From: Niallia sp. Man26
Lineage (GTDB): Bacteria; Bacillota; Bacilli; Bacillales; Cytobacillaceae
NCBI RefSeq assembly: GCF_022049065.2
Contig: NZ_CP095745.1
Location: 62,001 to 126,000, forward strand
Direction of reading: 5' to 3'
DNA: 64,000 bases
Under the pieces are notes generated by a model that saw nothing but the letters and a program-made list of their open reading frames with translations, was not told where the DNA came from and ran no database searches. Position numbers and translations under genes: made by a program. Below, piece after piece: positions 52,822 through 61,651 of the stretch. How positions within the stretch are numbered: position 1 is the first letter of the stretch; each line of letters begins with the position of its first letter.

Positions 52822-54233
52822 TAATCATCCATCCCTAGCTTTTCATCTAACTTAATTAGCTCCTTCTGTAATTCCACCAGTTTATCTTCAGCCTTTTTCA
52901 ATTCATCTTCCCTTTTAACTTTATCTTCCTCGGTTTCTCCAAACATGCTATCCTGGTTCAAAGTAGAGATTTGGTCATTCAGGCTACTAACCTCAATTTC
53001 CAAATCAGATTTCTTCAACAATTGATCGACCTTTTTCTTCTCCGCCTTTGTCAATTTCAACGTTTCCGAACTATCCGTTTTCATTCGTTCCAATGTTTCT
53101 TTGGCGAACTCATAGTTCTCATGTTCAATAAATGCCATCGCTAACCGTTGAAGCGTATCCTTATCTTCAATTAAAGATGCTTTTGCGGCTAAGCTATCTG
53201 AATTAAATTCCACAATCTCTTTTTCTGTACTTAAGTAATCCGATTTAGATGTTAAATCCAATAACTTTTCTTTTTGCCCTATCTTGTATAAATAAGATAC
53301 AACGTATTTCTCAATACTCTTATCATAGGCAACAGCTTCATCAAATTTCCCAGCTTCCACTAGCATGGTAGCTATGTCCTCTGGATTATCTCCTTTCTTC
53401 TCCATCAATGCTTTTGCCTTTTTTGTATCTCCACTAGAAACCGCAAAGGTTAGTTCATTTTCTATTTTCATGTCAGCTATGTCAGCTTTATAATCAGCTG
53501 CCACGTTTTTTTCCACCTGTTTCACAGCTCCAGCAAATAACAAGCCAACTACCAACATACCTAAACCCCATAGGTATACCTTCCGTTTCTTTCCTTTTTT
53601 CTTGCTTATCGCTTGGAATTGAACCTTTTCATAAAACTTGGATTGCTCTTTCTCTAATTCATTATCCACTAAGGTTTTAAGATCCACATAAGATGTCATG
53701 GCATTGACCGAGAACATAAATTCATTGTTTTCTTTTCTTAACAGGTTATCTTTATTTACGACAAACCTTTTGTAAGAGAATTTACCACTGAAAAAGCCCA
53801 ACACAAACAACTTATACTGTTCCAAAGTACTTAAATCTTTGTGGTAAGGAAGATTCCCATTGGAACGATAAAGTACCTTGATTTCCTTAAAACTTTTAAA
53901 AAATACATTGGTTAAATCTAAATACGTCATGCCATCTGCTTCTAGTAAGGGATCTGTATCTAACAGATTCTTTATTAATTGTAATTTAATGACGGGAACA
54001 TAATTTTTCGCATTTTCTAAGGATTGATAGCCTTCTGGAAGGTCATAAACTAGATAAATTTTATTGTTTTGCCGACTAATGCTCTCTACATCAAAAAAAC
54101 CTGGCAGCGATTGCTCCAAGTCTTCCAATTCATCTAGACTGCTAACCTTCGTGAACTTTTCGTCAATCTCAATCTTATATTCACTCTTATTGACGTAAAG
54201 AGTTAGGTTGTCCATCATTGTTATTTTTTTCAT
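52821..54233 (-). CDS. EssB/YukC-like membrane protein in the transfer operon
   Basis: 470 residues. The N-terminal part (about 1-210) has the pseudokinase-like pattern of EssB/YukC (QLIKNLLDTDPLLEADGMTY, then LEQYKLFVLGFFSGKFSYKR and TLVDNELEKEQSKFYEKVQ). One transmembrane helix follows (YLWGLGMLVVGLLFAGAV), then a helical-repeat outer half (KALMEKKGDNPEDIATMLVE…) and a C-terminal coiled coil. EssB belongs to type VII secretion; here it lies between virB4 and the cell-wall hydrolase, in the TrsF place. The EssB relation is a judgement from layout and local motifs. Confidence 0.55.
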   Translation of the reverse strand: MKKITMMDNLTLYVNKSEYKIEIDEKFTKVSSLDELEDLEQSLPGFFDVESISRQNNKIYLVYDLPEGYQSLENAKNYVPVIKLQLIKNLLDTDPLLEADGMTYLDLTNVFFKSFKEIKVLYRSNGNLPYHKDLSTLEQYKLFVLGFFSGKFSYKRFVVNKDNLLRKENNEFMFSVNAMTSYVDLKTLVDNELEKEQSKFYEKVQFQAISKKKGKKRKVYLWGLGMLVVGLLFAGAVKQVEKNVAADYKADIADMKIENELTFAVSSGDTKKAKALMEKKGDNPEDIATMLVEAGKFDEAVAYDKSIEKYVVSYLYKIGQKEKLLDLTSKSDYLSTEKEIVEFNSDSLAAKASLIEDKDTLQRLAMAFIEHENYEFAKETLERMKTDSSETLKLTKAEKKKVDQLLKKSDLEIEVSSLNDQISTLNQDSMFGETEEDKVKREDELKKAEDKLVELQKELIKLDEKLGMDD

Positions 54234-56225
54234 TTAATATCCCTCAACTCGATTCAACTCATTTGTTAATTGACTAATTTCATTTGGAGAAAGGAGCACT
54301 TTATCCGACCAGTCTGGTATCTCTTTTGCACTTCTTCCTGTTTTTTCTTCGTACTTAGCTGGATTTAGAAGCCTTAATTCTTCTTCCGTTAACACGACCT
54401 TTAACAGGGCACGTTGAGAACCATAAATGATTAAGGCTTCCCCTTGTTTTTTTGCTTGAAGGAAGTGAATTTCTTTATCTGACAAAGGTATTTTTAATCG
54501 ATTAATAATTTGTTGAACTTCTCTAGGTTCAAATCCAAACATGACTTTGGTGTAACTATTCCCTACAATAGCTTCGCCAATGCCTCCAGAGGCATCTAGT
54601 AAATCTTGAATTTGCTGTGTCGTTACGGTCGCTCCAGCATTATACTTACGAAAACGTTTATACGCTTGGAAAAAAAAATCGGCACTTTCTGGATTCTTCA
54701 AAAGGAAATGAAACTCATCGCAATATAGTTCATCCGATTGCTTAACATCACTTGTGAATAGCTCCCACAGATAACTAAATGTATTTAGATACGCTGCTGC
54801 TTGTATTTCCTTCTCTGTTTGTAAAGGCTTTAAATTAAAGGAAATAATTTTGGCACTTAAATCTACATTCGTATAGCCATTAAACAGGGTACTTGAGCCA
54901 TAAACCATATCTTCTAAGATAAAACAGTATCGTTCAATCAGTTCATATTTCTTTGTATCTGTATTTTTCAATGTTTTTAATGACTGTAATAGGTCTTCTA
55001 AAATCGGCCAATCTGCATGGCCCATTGAATCCAAGTCTTTTTTCTCTCGGAAAGTTTTATACAGTTCCATCGAAACATTCGAAATGATAGACAATTGTAC
55101 TTGGTCCATATCCGCCATATTCACTTTATGGAAGCCTTTTAACCGGTTGACTTTCTGCCTGATTAAATTATCTACTTCTTTATCCGTTAATTGACGTTCT
55201 CTCATGACATAATCATCATCAGAATCTAAAGCTTGGGATAGGATTTCAAAAGGATTCATTCGGGTAGGACTAGCACTGGATAAATCAATAACTGTACCCC
55301 CAAAGGAAAGAACATCTTTGGAATACTCATCCTCCGGATCGATAATATAAATATTATCTTCACCTTCCGCCACTTTTCTAAAAACGTTACTTTTTTGATA
55401 GGTGGATTTCCCTCCTCCCGAAGTTCCTAAAACTATTTTGTTTCGATTAAGTGTCCTGCCTCGATCTTTATAATCAATGGCAATCCATGAGTTTGTTTCC
55501 TTGTTAATTCCTTCAATGGTTGCCCTTGGCGTTAAATCACAAATCTCATTATCATCGAAGGGAAAAAAAGAGCTAGCACTAACGGTATTCGTCATGGCGT
55601 ATGTGTACTCTTTCAAACTGTTTATCCCTAATGGAAAAGAAGAAAAATAGGCATCATCGATTCTTCTATAAGGAGTTATTGCTTTTAAATTGATTTTGAT
55701 TAATACTCGATTTAAACTCTCTTCGAGAGAACGTAATTCTGACTCTGACTGCGCCTGTAGTAAGATATAGGTGTAAAGATAGATAAAAGTACTCTTTTCA
55801 TCTAAAGACTGTTCCAGCTGCTTCTTAGCCGTATTTAATTCTCGTTTAATTTGTTCTCTTCTTTGATAATCTAATGTTTTTAAAAGCTCTGCTTCCTTGT
55901 TTTTGATGGTTTCATTATAGTGTCTATTCAAGACCTCACCATTGGCTGGCTCTAAATGCTGAGAAATCGTAATATTTCCTTTCAATCTCTTTAAAGGAGA
56001 CAACCAGTTACCTGTTGGCTCAGAAGGATAACTAAGGATTACATATGGCTTTATATAGTTCCCACTAGCCGCAATGTATTCTCGATTTAACTCAAATACA
56101 AAAGGATATCTACTTTCAATGACATCCTTATCGATTAAGCCGATAATCTGATTTTCTTCTTTTACTTTTGGTTCATTTTTCTGTTTTGTTCCAAATAACG
56201 CTGATAATAAACTCACTATCTGCAC
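54234..56225 (-). CDS. VirB4-type ATPase
   Basis: 663 residues. Walker A is GTSGGGKS (267-274), in the sequence RNKIVLGTSGGGKSTYQKSN; the Walker B region reads SDELYCDEFHFLL. TTQQIQDLLDASGGIGEAIVGNS and ALIIYGSQRALLKVVL fit the C-terminal half of VirB4/TraE/ConE. It powers assembly of, or transport through, the conjugation channel at the inner face of the membrane. 7 bp downstream of the TrsD-like gene. Canonical P-loop, unlike the coupling protein. Confidence 0.92.
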   Translation of the reverse strand: MQIVSLLSALFGTKQKNEPKVKEENQIIGLIDKDVIESRYPFVFELNREYIAASGNYIKPYVILSYPSEPTGNWLSPLKRLKGNITISQHLEPANGEVLNRHYNETIKNKEAELLKTLDYQRREQIKRELNTAKKQLEQSLDEKSTFIYLYTYILLQAQSESELRSLEESLNRVLIKINLKAITPYRRIDDAYFSSFPLGINSLKEYTYAMTNTVSASSFFPFDDNEICDLTPRATIEGINKETNSWIAIDYKDRGRTLNRNKIVLGTSGGGKSTYQKSNVFRKVAEGEDNIYIIDPEDEYSKDVLSFGGTVIDLSSASPTRMNPFEILSQALDSDDDYVMRERQLTDKEVDNLIRQKVNRLKGFHKVNMADMDQVQLSIISNVSMELYKTFREKKDLDSMGHADWPILEDLLQSLKTLKNTDTKKYELIERYCFILEDMVYGSSTLFNGYTNVDLSAKIISFNLKPLQTEKEIQAAAYLNTFSYLWELFTSDVKQSDELYCDEFHFLLKNPESADFFFQAYKRFRKYNAGATVTTQQIQDLLDASGGIGEAIVGNSYTKVMFGFEPREVQQIINRLKIPLSDKEIHFLQAKKQGEALIIYGSQRALLKVVLTEEELRLLNPAKYEEKTGRSAKEIPDWSDKVLLSPNEISQLTNELNRVEGY

Positions 56226-56231
56226 CTTCTT

Positions 56232-56855
56232 TTAATGTTGGTTGTAAATAGATGTTTTGTAATCTAGGAATTGATGTAGGACTGATAAGGCTTCCTTAGC
56301 ACTTAAAACTTCCTGTTGGCTATCATAAGCATTTAAAACCTGATGAATCGCTCTCATTATATCTTCTCTTTTCTCCGTTAACTTTCTTTCGGCATCTTGT
56401 AAATATTCCAGTGTTGGCTTCTTTAACTTCTCTTTGAGTACAATAAAATGGGCTTTAACTGCCATACTCAAATCTGTTTCTTTCTGTTGGTACTCATATA
56501 GGTAACTTGCTCTTAGTTGCTTTAGATTTTCATTAACATCTGAATCCTGTGAAGATTTAATATGTTGAAGCTTCCATTTATGTAGGTAGGACCCCATTTT
56601 AATGGGAACCGTCATAGACACCGTTTGCGGACGATAATGAATATTTTGAGCCAAAAATGCTCCATATTCATCGAAGATGGAATTCTGTTCGTACAGAGAC
56701 AACAAATCAAAATTCACACCTTTTACCTTTATAATGGTGATTAGAGCATGTTCCTTTAAATAAATAAAATCGGAATATACCCCCTCAATTGGACTAATAT
56801 CATTGAAGGAAATTTCTTTCTCGCTCAAACTATTCACTCCTATTTCTCTTTTCAT
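56232..56855 (-). CDS. TrsD/TraD-like cytoplasmic transfer protein
   Basis: 207 residues, mostly helical, no membrane segment. FNDISPIEGVYSDFIYLKEHALITIIKVKGVNFDLLS resembles the N-terminal domain of VirB4 proteins, so it may complete or partner the VirB4-like ATPase encoded right after it. The same short protein between the PrgI-like and VirB4 genes occurs in staphylococcal tra regions (TrsD). Function not established. Confidence 0.6.
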   Translation of the reverse strand: MKREIGVNSLSEKEISFNDISPIEGVYSDFIYLKEHALITIIKVKGVNFDLLSLYEQNSIFDEYGAFLAQNIHYRPQTVSMTVPIKMGSYLHKWKLQHIKSSQDSDVNENLKQLRASYLYEYQQKETDLSMAVKAHFIVLKEKLKKPTLEYLQDAERKLTEKREDIMRAIHQVLNAYDSQQEVLSAKEALSVLHQFLDYKTSIYNQH

Positions 56856-56867
56856 TTAAAAAGAAGA

Positions 56868-57257
56868 CTAATTTAAATACTTATCTTTCGGTTTCACAAA
56901 GTATATTTTCTTTTTCTTTTGATAGTCAAAAAACTCTTTCACGAAGTCTTTTGCTCGAATGTTATCCCTGAACTTCACTGGTCGATAGTTCACATAAACT
57001 ACTGGTATGACAATGATTGATACAATAAAGACTGCCTTTATCAGCCAAAATACAATGGAACTATATGGTGGAATGGCACCTATTCCTACCGAAATTAATA
57101 AGGCTGGAAGGATATAAACGAGTAATTCCTTTAATGTCATGTTGGCTAAAATTTTATATTGATTGTCTACGTTCTTCGGGAAAAACCACTTACGTCCTCT
57201 TTTTTCATTGCCATCTAACATTTCTAACAATGCTTGTTTGACTTGATCTTGATCCAT
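56868..57257 (-). CDS. PrgI/TrsC-like small membrane protein
   Basis: 129 residues. Two membrane helices (about 43-62 and 65-85) and the segment WFFPKNVDNQYKILANMTLKELLVYILPALL are typical of the PrgI/TrsC proteins that precede virB4 in Firmicute conjugation operons (VirB3-like). RPVKFRDNIRAKDFVKEFFDY is the cytoplasmic tail. AAGGAGTTGTAAGT precedes the ATG. Confidence 0.75.
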   Translation of the reverse strand: MDQDQVKQALLEMLDGNEKRGRKWFFPKNVDNQYKILANMTLKELLVYILPALLISVGIGAIPPYSSIVFWLIKAVFIVSIIVIPVVYVNYRPVKFRDNIRAKDFVKEFFDYQKKKKIYFVKPKDKYLN

Positions 57258-57279
57258 ACTTACAACTCCTTAAAAAATA

Positions 57280-57303
57280 AGAGAAAGCCCTTAAGCTTTC
57301 TCT
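57280..57303 (-). terminator. hairpin after the VirB2-like gene
   Basis: On the minus strand AGAGAAAGC / GCTTTCTCT is followed by TATTTTTT. It sits between the VirB2-like gene and the PrgI-like gene and could make the small protein more abundant than the rest. Confidence 0.7.
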
Positions 57304-57313
57304 TTGGTTTTTA

Positions 57314-57667
57314 TTATTGGAATAAAGAATAAACCCAAGGTGCAATCCAGATAATCGCCGCAGATGCCGCCACAGCTGCCAGTACTCCACCAAGTGCTTT
57401 CCACATTTCATTTTTCACATGAGGATCATCAATGCTTGGCAAGTGTTTAACGATGATTTTCAATGCAGCTGCGATACCAACGATAACAACAATAGCTGTT
57501 AGAACGGTTTGAACGGCAGTGGCTGCGCTTTTCAATTTACTTTGAACACCACTTGTAGATTGTGCTGCAAAACTTGCATCAGGTAGTAGCATAAACAACA
57601 AGCACGCAAAAGCTACTAGAAAAATAGGTTTCCAATTGATATTCTCAAACTTTTTAATAGATAACAT
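57314..57667 (-). CDS. VirB2/TrbC-like pilin or channel protein
   Basis: 117 residues from ATG 57667, set by AAGGAGTTATTTATA; longer frames lack a ribosome site. A signal-like N-terminus (IFLVAFACLLFMLLPDASFAAQ) is followed by two hydrophobic helices (AVQTVLTAIVVIVGIAAALKI and ALGGVLAAVAASAAIIWIAP). Size and two-helix layout fit VirB2/TrbC or the TrsA-type proteins that open Gram-positive transfer operons. A terminator-like hairpin follows. Confidence 0.7.
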   Translation of the reverse strand: MLSIKKFENINWKPIFLVAFACLLFMLLPDASFAAQSTSGVQSKLKSAATAVQTVLTAIVVIVGIAAALKIIVKHLPSIDDPHVKNEMWKALGGVLAAVAASAAIIWIAPWVYSLFQ

Positions 57668-57737
57668 TATAAATAACTCCTTCTTAAAGCAAACACAGGC
57701 CTGCTTGTTTCCATTTTTATTTTTGTATTTTATATTT

Positions 57738-58703
57738 TTATAGTTGTAACTGTAATTCTTTTTTTTGTTTCCCTTCGACTTTGGGAGCATCTGTTTTCCC
57801 TTGTTGAAGACTGTTTTTCAGCTCATTATAGATAGATTGATAGACTTCAGGATGTTTGTTTTTTACAATATTCACAAACGTCTTTAATCCATCATTTTGT
57901 TTTTTTAGCTGTTTCATCAAAGCATCAGTTGGAACTTCATTTCCTCTCTTAAGAGAATCAGGTACAACTTCAGGAGCCTTTTTAAGGGCTGGGGAATCCT
58001 GTGTCTTGATGTATGTTTCAAACCTTTCTTTTGTCTTTATAGGTGTTGTCGTTTGTTCCATTTCACGGATGATTAAATCCTCCATATGAAAGCGATCTAC
58101 TACTTTACTATTTCCAAACCAATTTTCGTTTCTAGAATCAAGGAAGTGATATTCTAAGACCCCATCACCAGTATGTAAATCTACTGTTAACGCATGATGG
58201 TTGTCTGAATGTTGGTGTTCTTTCAACTCTAAAATTAAATTGCCACCCTTTTCATATTCCTCCACTACTGTCGAAGGAATATAATCACGCTTTCCGTTCA
58301 ATTCTTCTATATAGGGAAAAAGAACTTGTTTTACAGACTCCTTAGAATATCTATAATCAGGTTCTTTTTTTGACACTTCGTTTGAATCCTTCTCCATACT
58401 GCCTGTTTTTTCAATAATAGAATATTTCCTATCTAACGTATCAGTAAAGCCTTTAATTTTGTCATTGATTCTTTGTACTTTTGAAGCAACTGTATTATGA
58501 ATATCCAACTTGATATCATGGACTTTATTCTCAATGCCTGAACGCACTTGCTCTTTTGTATCCAACATTATTTGCTTTAAACCATCTGTTAAATTCGTGA
58601 AGACTTTTTTCAATCTTCCAACCAGGTTCATCTCTAGCGTAGGAATATCATTCAAGGATGCTTTTTCCAGCTTCTCCGTGAATTCTGTCAAAAGCTTTTC
58701 CAT
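57738..58703 (-). CDS. unknown cytoplasmic protein at the head of the transfer genes
   Basis: 321 residues, no signal or membrane helix. The N-terminal third is amphipathic helix (LLTEFTEKLEKASLNDIPTL…, VQRINDKIKGFTDTLDRKY), then a mixed domain (about 115-225, with VDLHTGDGVLEYHFLDSRN) and a Lys/Gln-rich end. Similar unknown proteins (for example DUF6674-type) occur on Bacillus plasmids, but I cannot confirm the match. It lies 13 bp after a 42-residue gene. Confidence 0.5.
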   Translation of the reverse strand: MEKLLTEFTEKLEKASLNDIPTLEMNLVGRLKKVFTNLTDGLKQIMLDTKEQVRSGIENKVHDIKLDIHNTVASKVQRINDKIKGFTDTLDRKYSIIEKTGSMEKDSNEVSKKEPDYRYSKESVKQVLFPYIEELNGKRDYIPSTVVEEYEKGGNLILELKEHQHSDNHHALTVDLHTGDGVLEYHFLDSRNENWFGNSKVVDRFHMEDLIIREMEQTTTPIKTKERFETYIKTQDSPALKKAPEVVPDSLKRGNEVPTDALMKQLKKQNDGLKTFVNIVKNKHPEVYQSIYNELKNSLQQGKTDAPKVEGKQKKELQLQL

Positions 58704-58715
58704 TCTTAAAAACTG

Positions 58716-58844
58716 TTAATCTAATAAAGCCGCTATCGCAGGTTCCTTTTCGGATGAATACCTTTGCTTCTCCAAAACATCCTTTATTTCCTGGACACCC
58801 TGATGTACCGTATCTACAACAGGATGAGTTATTTTCTTTTCCAT
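58716..58844 (-). CDS. 42-residue protein upstream of the transfer genes
   Basis: ATG at 58844, stop TAA at 58718-58716, with AGGAGGGGGATATAGGAAG in front. The product (MEKKITHPVVDTVHQGVQEI… SEKEPAIAALLD) is charged and probably helical. It resembles the N-terminus of small plasmid proteins that precede coiled-coil proteins, but no family is claimed. Spacing of 12 bp to the next gene supports real translation. Confidence 0.5.
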   Translation of the reverse strand: MEKKITHPVVDTVHQGVQEIKDVLEKQRYSSEKEPAIAALLD

Positions 58845-58920
58845 CTTCCTATATCCCCCTCCTATCAGTTTGAGAAGCATGTTAAATTCTTTTCTATCAC
58901 CACCTTTAAAGGAATAGGTG

Positions 58921-59970
58921 TTATCCCTTATAATTTTTCATTATTTTTCTTTGTCGCCATATAATGAAGACAAGTACAAGAAGTACGGTAAAAGCTCCTA
59001 TCAATGTACCTACAAGCAACCCGTTAGAATTGCTTTCCACCACCATTTTTTCATCCTCGAATGTTTGTTTTTTTACCTGGTCTACTTCTTTATTCGCAAT
59101 AGAAAAATCAAAAGATTTTTTGCTACTGTTGTCTTCAAAAGTAGTTTCTACAGATGCTTTGTAATCCCCACTGGATAAATCTCCATTCCAAGGGATTTCT
59201 AAAGTTGTCTTTGATTTTGGAGCTAACTGCAAGTTTGTTTCAAAATCAAAGACCTTTGAAGCATCTTTTAAAACAGTAATATTGATTTTTCCTCCATCTA
59301 CTAAAGCAGCAATATCATTTTCCACATCAATTTTTAAATTACCGTCTTCTTGTCGCACAGCTTTAACAAAATTCTTAGCTAATGATTTGTTATCAATCGC
59401 AGCTGGCTTTCCTATCGTAAATTCAATAGGTAGTATTTTCTCAATTTCATAATTGGTTTCAATTGTCCCTGTCTGTTTATCCTCCTTTCTAATACTCGTA
59501 GATTCTCCAGATTGTTTTTCTTTAAAAGAAATAGCACCTAAATAGGTGCCATCTTTTAAATCATTCGTGTCTAAACGAAAGGGAATAACCTTCTCTTCGT
59601 TAGCATTAAGTTCTACCGTTTCATCAATACTCAAATGGGAGACCACATCATAACCAACCTCAGTATATTGTCCACTGTTCAATTCTTTAACAAACCCAAT
59701 AGAACCGCCACTTTCTGTATTGGCATTTAAAGGTAGTGCACTTAGTGTAATAGCTTTATTGGAATCATTGCGAATACGAAAAGAGAAAGAATAATTGCTG
59801 TCTTCTTTTAGTGATAATTGAAATCGGCCTGTTTGATTTGGATTTTGATTATCGTCGTAGATAGGAGTTATGATGTAATTACTTCCTATTGTTTGATCGT
59901 TGTCTTTGGCAAAAGAAATGGAAGGAATACAGAGAAGTAAAATGGCTATTATTAACGTTATTTTTTTCAT
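58921..59970 (-). CDS. WxL-cluster surface protein, DUF916/DUF3324
   Basis: 349 residues from ATG 59970 (AGGGTGACAATAGAT in front). Signal peptide (LIIAILLLCIPSISFAK), DUF916-like domain with NYIITPIYDDNQNPNQTGRF and FSFRIRNDSNKAITLSALPL, then a DUF3324-like domain and a C-terminal transmembrane helix (LVGTLIGAFTVLLVLVFIIW) with a basic end (RQRKIMKNYKG). These proteins anchor WxL proteins to the cell wall and membrane. It follows two WxL-type genes, as in enterococcal and Listeria clusters. Confidence 0.82.
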   Translation of the reverse strand: MKKITLIIAILLLCIPSISFAKDNDQTIGSNYIITPIYDDNQNPNQTGRFQLSLKEDSNYSFSFRIRNDSNKAITLSALPLNANTESGGSIGFVKELNSGQYTEVGYDVVSHLSIDETVELNANEEKVIPFRLDTNDLKDGTYLGAISFKEKQSGESTSIRKEDKQTGTIETNYEIEKILPIEFTIGKPAAIDNKSLAKNFVKAVRQEDGNLKIDVENDIAALVDGGKINITVLKDASKVFDFETNLQLAPKSKTTLEIPWNGDLSSGDYKASVETTFEDNSSKKSFDFSIANKEVDQVKKQTFEDEKMVVESNSNGLLVGTLIGAFTVLLVLVFIIWRQRKIMKNYKG

Positions 59971-59991
59971 ATCTATTGTCACCCTTTCTTT

Positions 59992-60016
59992 AAGCCAGAA
60001 GTATCGCTCCTGGCTT
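59992..60016 (-). terminator. weak hairpin between WxL and DUF916 genes
   Basis: AAGCCAG / CTGGCTT stem; only a weak T tract. Confidence 0.35.
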
Positions 60017-60027
60017 TCTATTATGTA

Positions 60028-60639
60028 TTACAGCCCTTGAACCACACTAAATGTAATTGTCGTTTCATAAGGTGTCGGAGTTGTTGGATAGTTGATTAAA
60101 TCGACCATGTTTTTGTTTGGTGTTATCGTTGTCGTTATTTCGTTTTCTGCATTTATAGTGGTTATTCCTGATTGTGTTCCACTGTATAGCGTGGCAGTCA
60201 TCCTATCTATTACTGCACCTGCTACCGTTCTTGTTATATTACTATTGGAGATTGTTTCAGAAGTCACACGATACTGAATGGTATTTCCAACGATTGCTGA
60301 AGTTCCTGATTTAAACCCTCCAGCTGGTGCCTTCTCTGTTAAAGGAGTGGCAGATAACTTCAATGACCAGGAACTATTAGTCCCTGTAAGATTTTCTACT
60401 TTAATTTCGGGAAACTTTGCTAACACTATTTTTTGTGTTTCTGCACTTACAGTTGCTAACGGATTTAATATTTGTGGATTACTAATGGTTAAATAGATTC
60501 CTTGGCTTTGCACACCAGCTGTCGCAGTAGTTACATATTGCTCGGCAGCATCCACTTTGGAATGAAAAAAGAAGAAACATAGAATAAAAGAAGACAAAAG
60601 AGAAATGACGCTCTTTTGTCTCATACTAGCCTTACGCAT
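60028..60639 (-). CDS. WxL-domain surface protein
   Basis: 203 residues. Signal peptide (SVISLLSSFILCFFFFHSKVDA), then a beta-rich domain with the WxL motif WSL in NSSWSLKLSATPL and the C-terminal YETTITFSVVQGL. WxL domains bind peptidoglycan and occur as secreted or displayed proteins. About 20 kDa, so the protein is hardly more than the WxL domain. Its ATG overlaps the upstream stop by one base. It is a tandem paralogue of the protein at 60639-61259; the two share AGGFKSGT-type and VVQGL segments. Confidence 0.78.
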   Translation of the reverse strand: MRKASMRQKSVISLLSSFILCFFFFHSKVDAAEQYVTTATAGVQSQGIYLTISNPQILNPLATVSAETQKIVLAKFPEIKVENLTGTNSSWSLKLSATPLTEKAPAGGFKSGTSAIVGNTIQYRVTSETISNSNITRTVAGAVIDRMTATLYSGTQSGITTINAENEITTTITPNKNMVDLINYPTTPTPYETTITFSVVQGL

Positions 60640-61259
60640 TACAGACCCTGCACTACGCTTAGTTTAACTGTTGTTTCATAAGGAGTTGGACCACCTGGAT
60701 AGTTAACCGGATCAACTGTTACCTTATTTGGCGCAACCGTAACAGAGATTTCATTGTCTGCAGTTATGCTTGTAGAGCCACCCGCATTGCTTCCGTAATA
60801 TAAAGTAGTGGATGTATCTCCCGCAAGGTTAATAGCCGTGAATCCACCAAATTGTACGTTTGGATTTGAAATAGTAGACGAGTTTGTTTTCAATACCATG
60901 GAATTAAAAGGCTTTAATGCTGTTGTTCCCGATTTGAAACCGCCAGATGGTGTTTTCTCCGTTAATTCCGTCGCACTCACTTTCAAAGAAAAATTGGAAC
61001 CCGTACCCGATAAATCTTCCAAATTAATAGTAGGAATTTTTCCAATGATTACTTTTTGAGTAGCCGTACCCACTGTAACTGTTGGGTTTAGGTCTTGAGG
61101 ACTTGTTAAGGAAACATTATATCCCCCACTTTGAATACCAGTAGAAGCCTTTGTTGTTGCTTGTTCTGCCGCAAATGTGGCATTTCCTCCACCAAATAGT
61201 AACCCTAATGACATAATTCCTGTTAATGCTAAAGCGCCAATCTTCTTATTCTTTTTCAT
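60639..61259 (-). CDS. WxL-type surface protein, Trp replaced
   Basis: 206 residues from ATG 61259, set by GAGGGGAAC; an ATG at 61316 is less likely. Signal peptide (IGALALTGIMSLGLLFGGGN… TFAAEQ) and the same domain as the next gene: FSLKVSATELTEKTPSGGFK and TPYETTVKLSVVQGL. The WxL position reads FSL, so it is a WxL relative with Phe for Trp. It is the first of a surface-protein operon, right after the twin 50-residue genes. Confidence 0.72.
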   Translation of the reverse strand: MKKNKKIGALALTGIMSLGLLFGGGNATFAAEQATTKASTGIQSGGYNVSLTSPQDLNPTVTVGTATQKVIIGKIPTINLEDLSGTGSNFSLKVSATELTEKTPSGGFKSGTTALKPFNSMVLKTNSSTISNPNVQFGGFTAINLAGDTSTTLYYGSNAGGSTSITADNEISVTVAPNKVTVDPVNYPGGPTPYETTVKLSVVQGL

Positions 61260-61290
61260 TTTTTTGTTCCCCTCGTAAGTTAGTTTTGTT

Positions 61291-61443
61291 TTATCCAATT
61301 GTGTTAATTTTGTCATTCATGACGCCGACTAAAGACTGGAATACTTCGGGTAGTGCCACTACTAAAATACTTCCGATTGCTACCCCGATAATTAGTGAAT
61401 AAATACCATTGATACTACGATCTGCATTCGCTTCAAAACTCAT
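61291..61443 (-). CDS. 50-residue hydrophobic protein, twin B
   Basis: MSFEANADRSINGIYSLI… one hydrophobic helix (about 15-36) … VFQSLVGVMNDKINTIG. AAAGGATG precedes the ATG at 61443. Nearly the same as the protein at 61476-61628 (about five residues differ). No cysteine, and no Glu5 after the N-terminal Gly as in Flp pilins. It sits between TadE-like and WxL genes and may be the pilin-like or structural subunit. Confidence 0.65.
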   Translation of the reverse strand: MSFEANADRSINGIYSLIIGVAIGSILVVALPEVFQSLVGVMNDKINTIG

Positions 61444-61475
61444 TAAAAAAAACATCCTTTCATTTTTAGAATTAA

Positions 61476-61628
61476 TTATCCGATTGTGTTAATTTTTTCG
61501 TTCATAACATCCACTAGAGATTGGAATACTTCGGGTAATGCAACCATAAGAATACTTCCGATTGCTACCCCAATGATTAAAGAGTAAATACCATTGATAC
61601 TACGGTCAGAATTCGCTTCAAAACTCAT
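61476..61628 (-). CDS. 50-residue hydrophobic protein, twin A
   Basis: ATG 61628 with AAGGAGGTGATAGTT, an unusually strong ribosome site. MSFEANSDRSINGIYSLI… IGSILMVALPEVFQSLV… NEKINTIG. Tandem duplicate of 61291-61443. A strong translation signal and duplication fit a protein needed in many copies, such as a pilin. Processing by a prepilin peptidase cannot be judged; none is visible. Confidence 0.65.
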   Translation of the reverse strand: MSFEANSDRSINGIYSLIIGVAIGSILMVALPEVFQSLVDVMNEKINTIG

Positions 61629-61651
61629 AACTATCACCTCCTTAAAAGACA

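Noticed and set aside
57690..57711. Terminator AAACACAGGCCTGCTTGTTT before the VirB2-like gene
   Set aside because: The stem is imperfect and has no T run on the minus strand; not listed as a feature.
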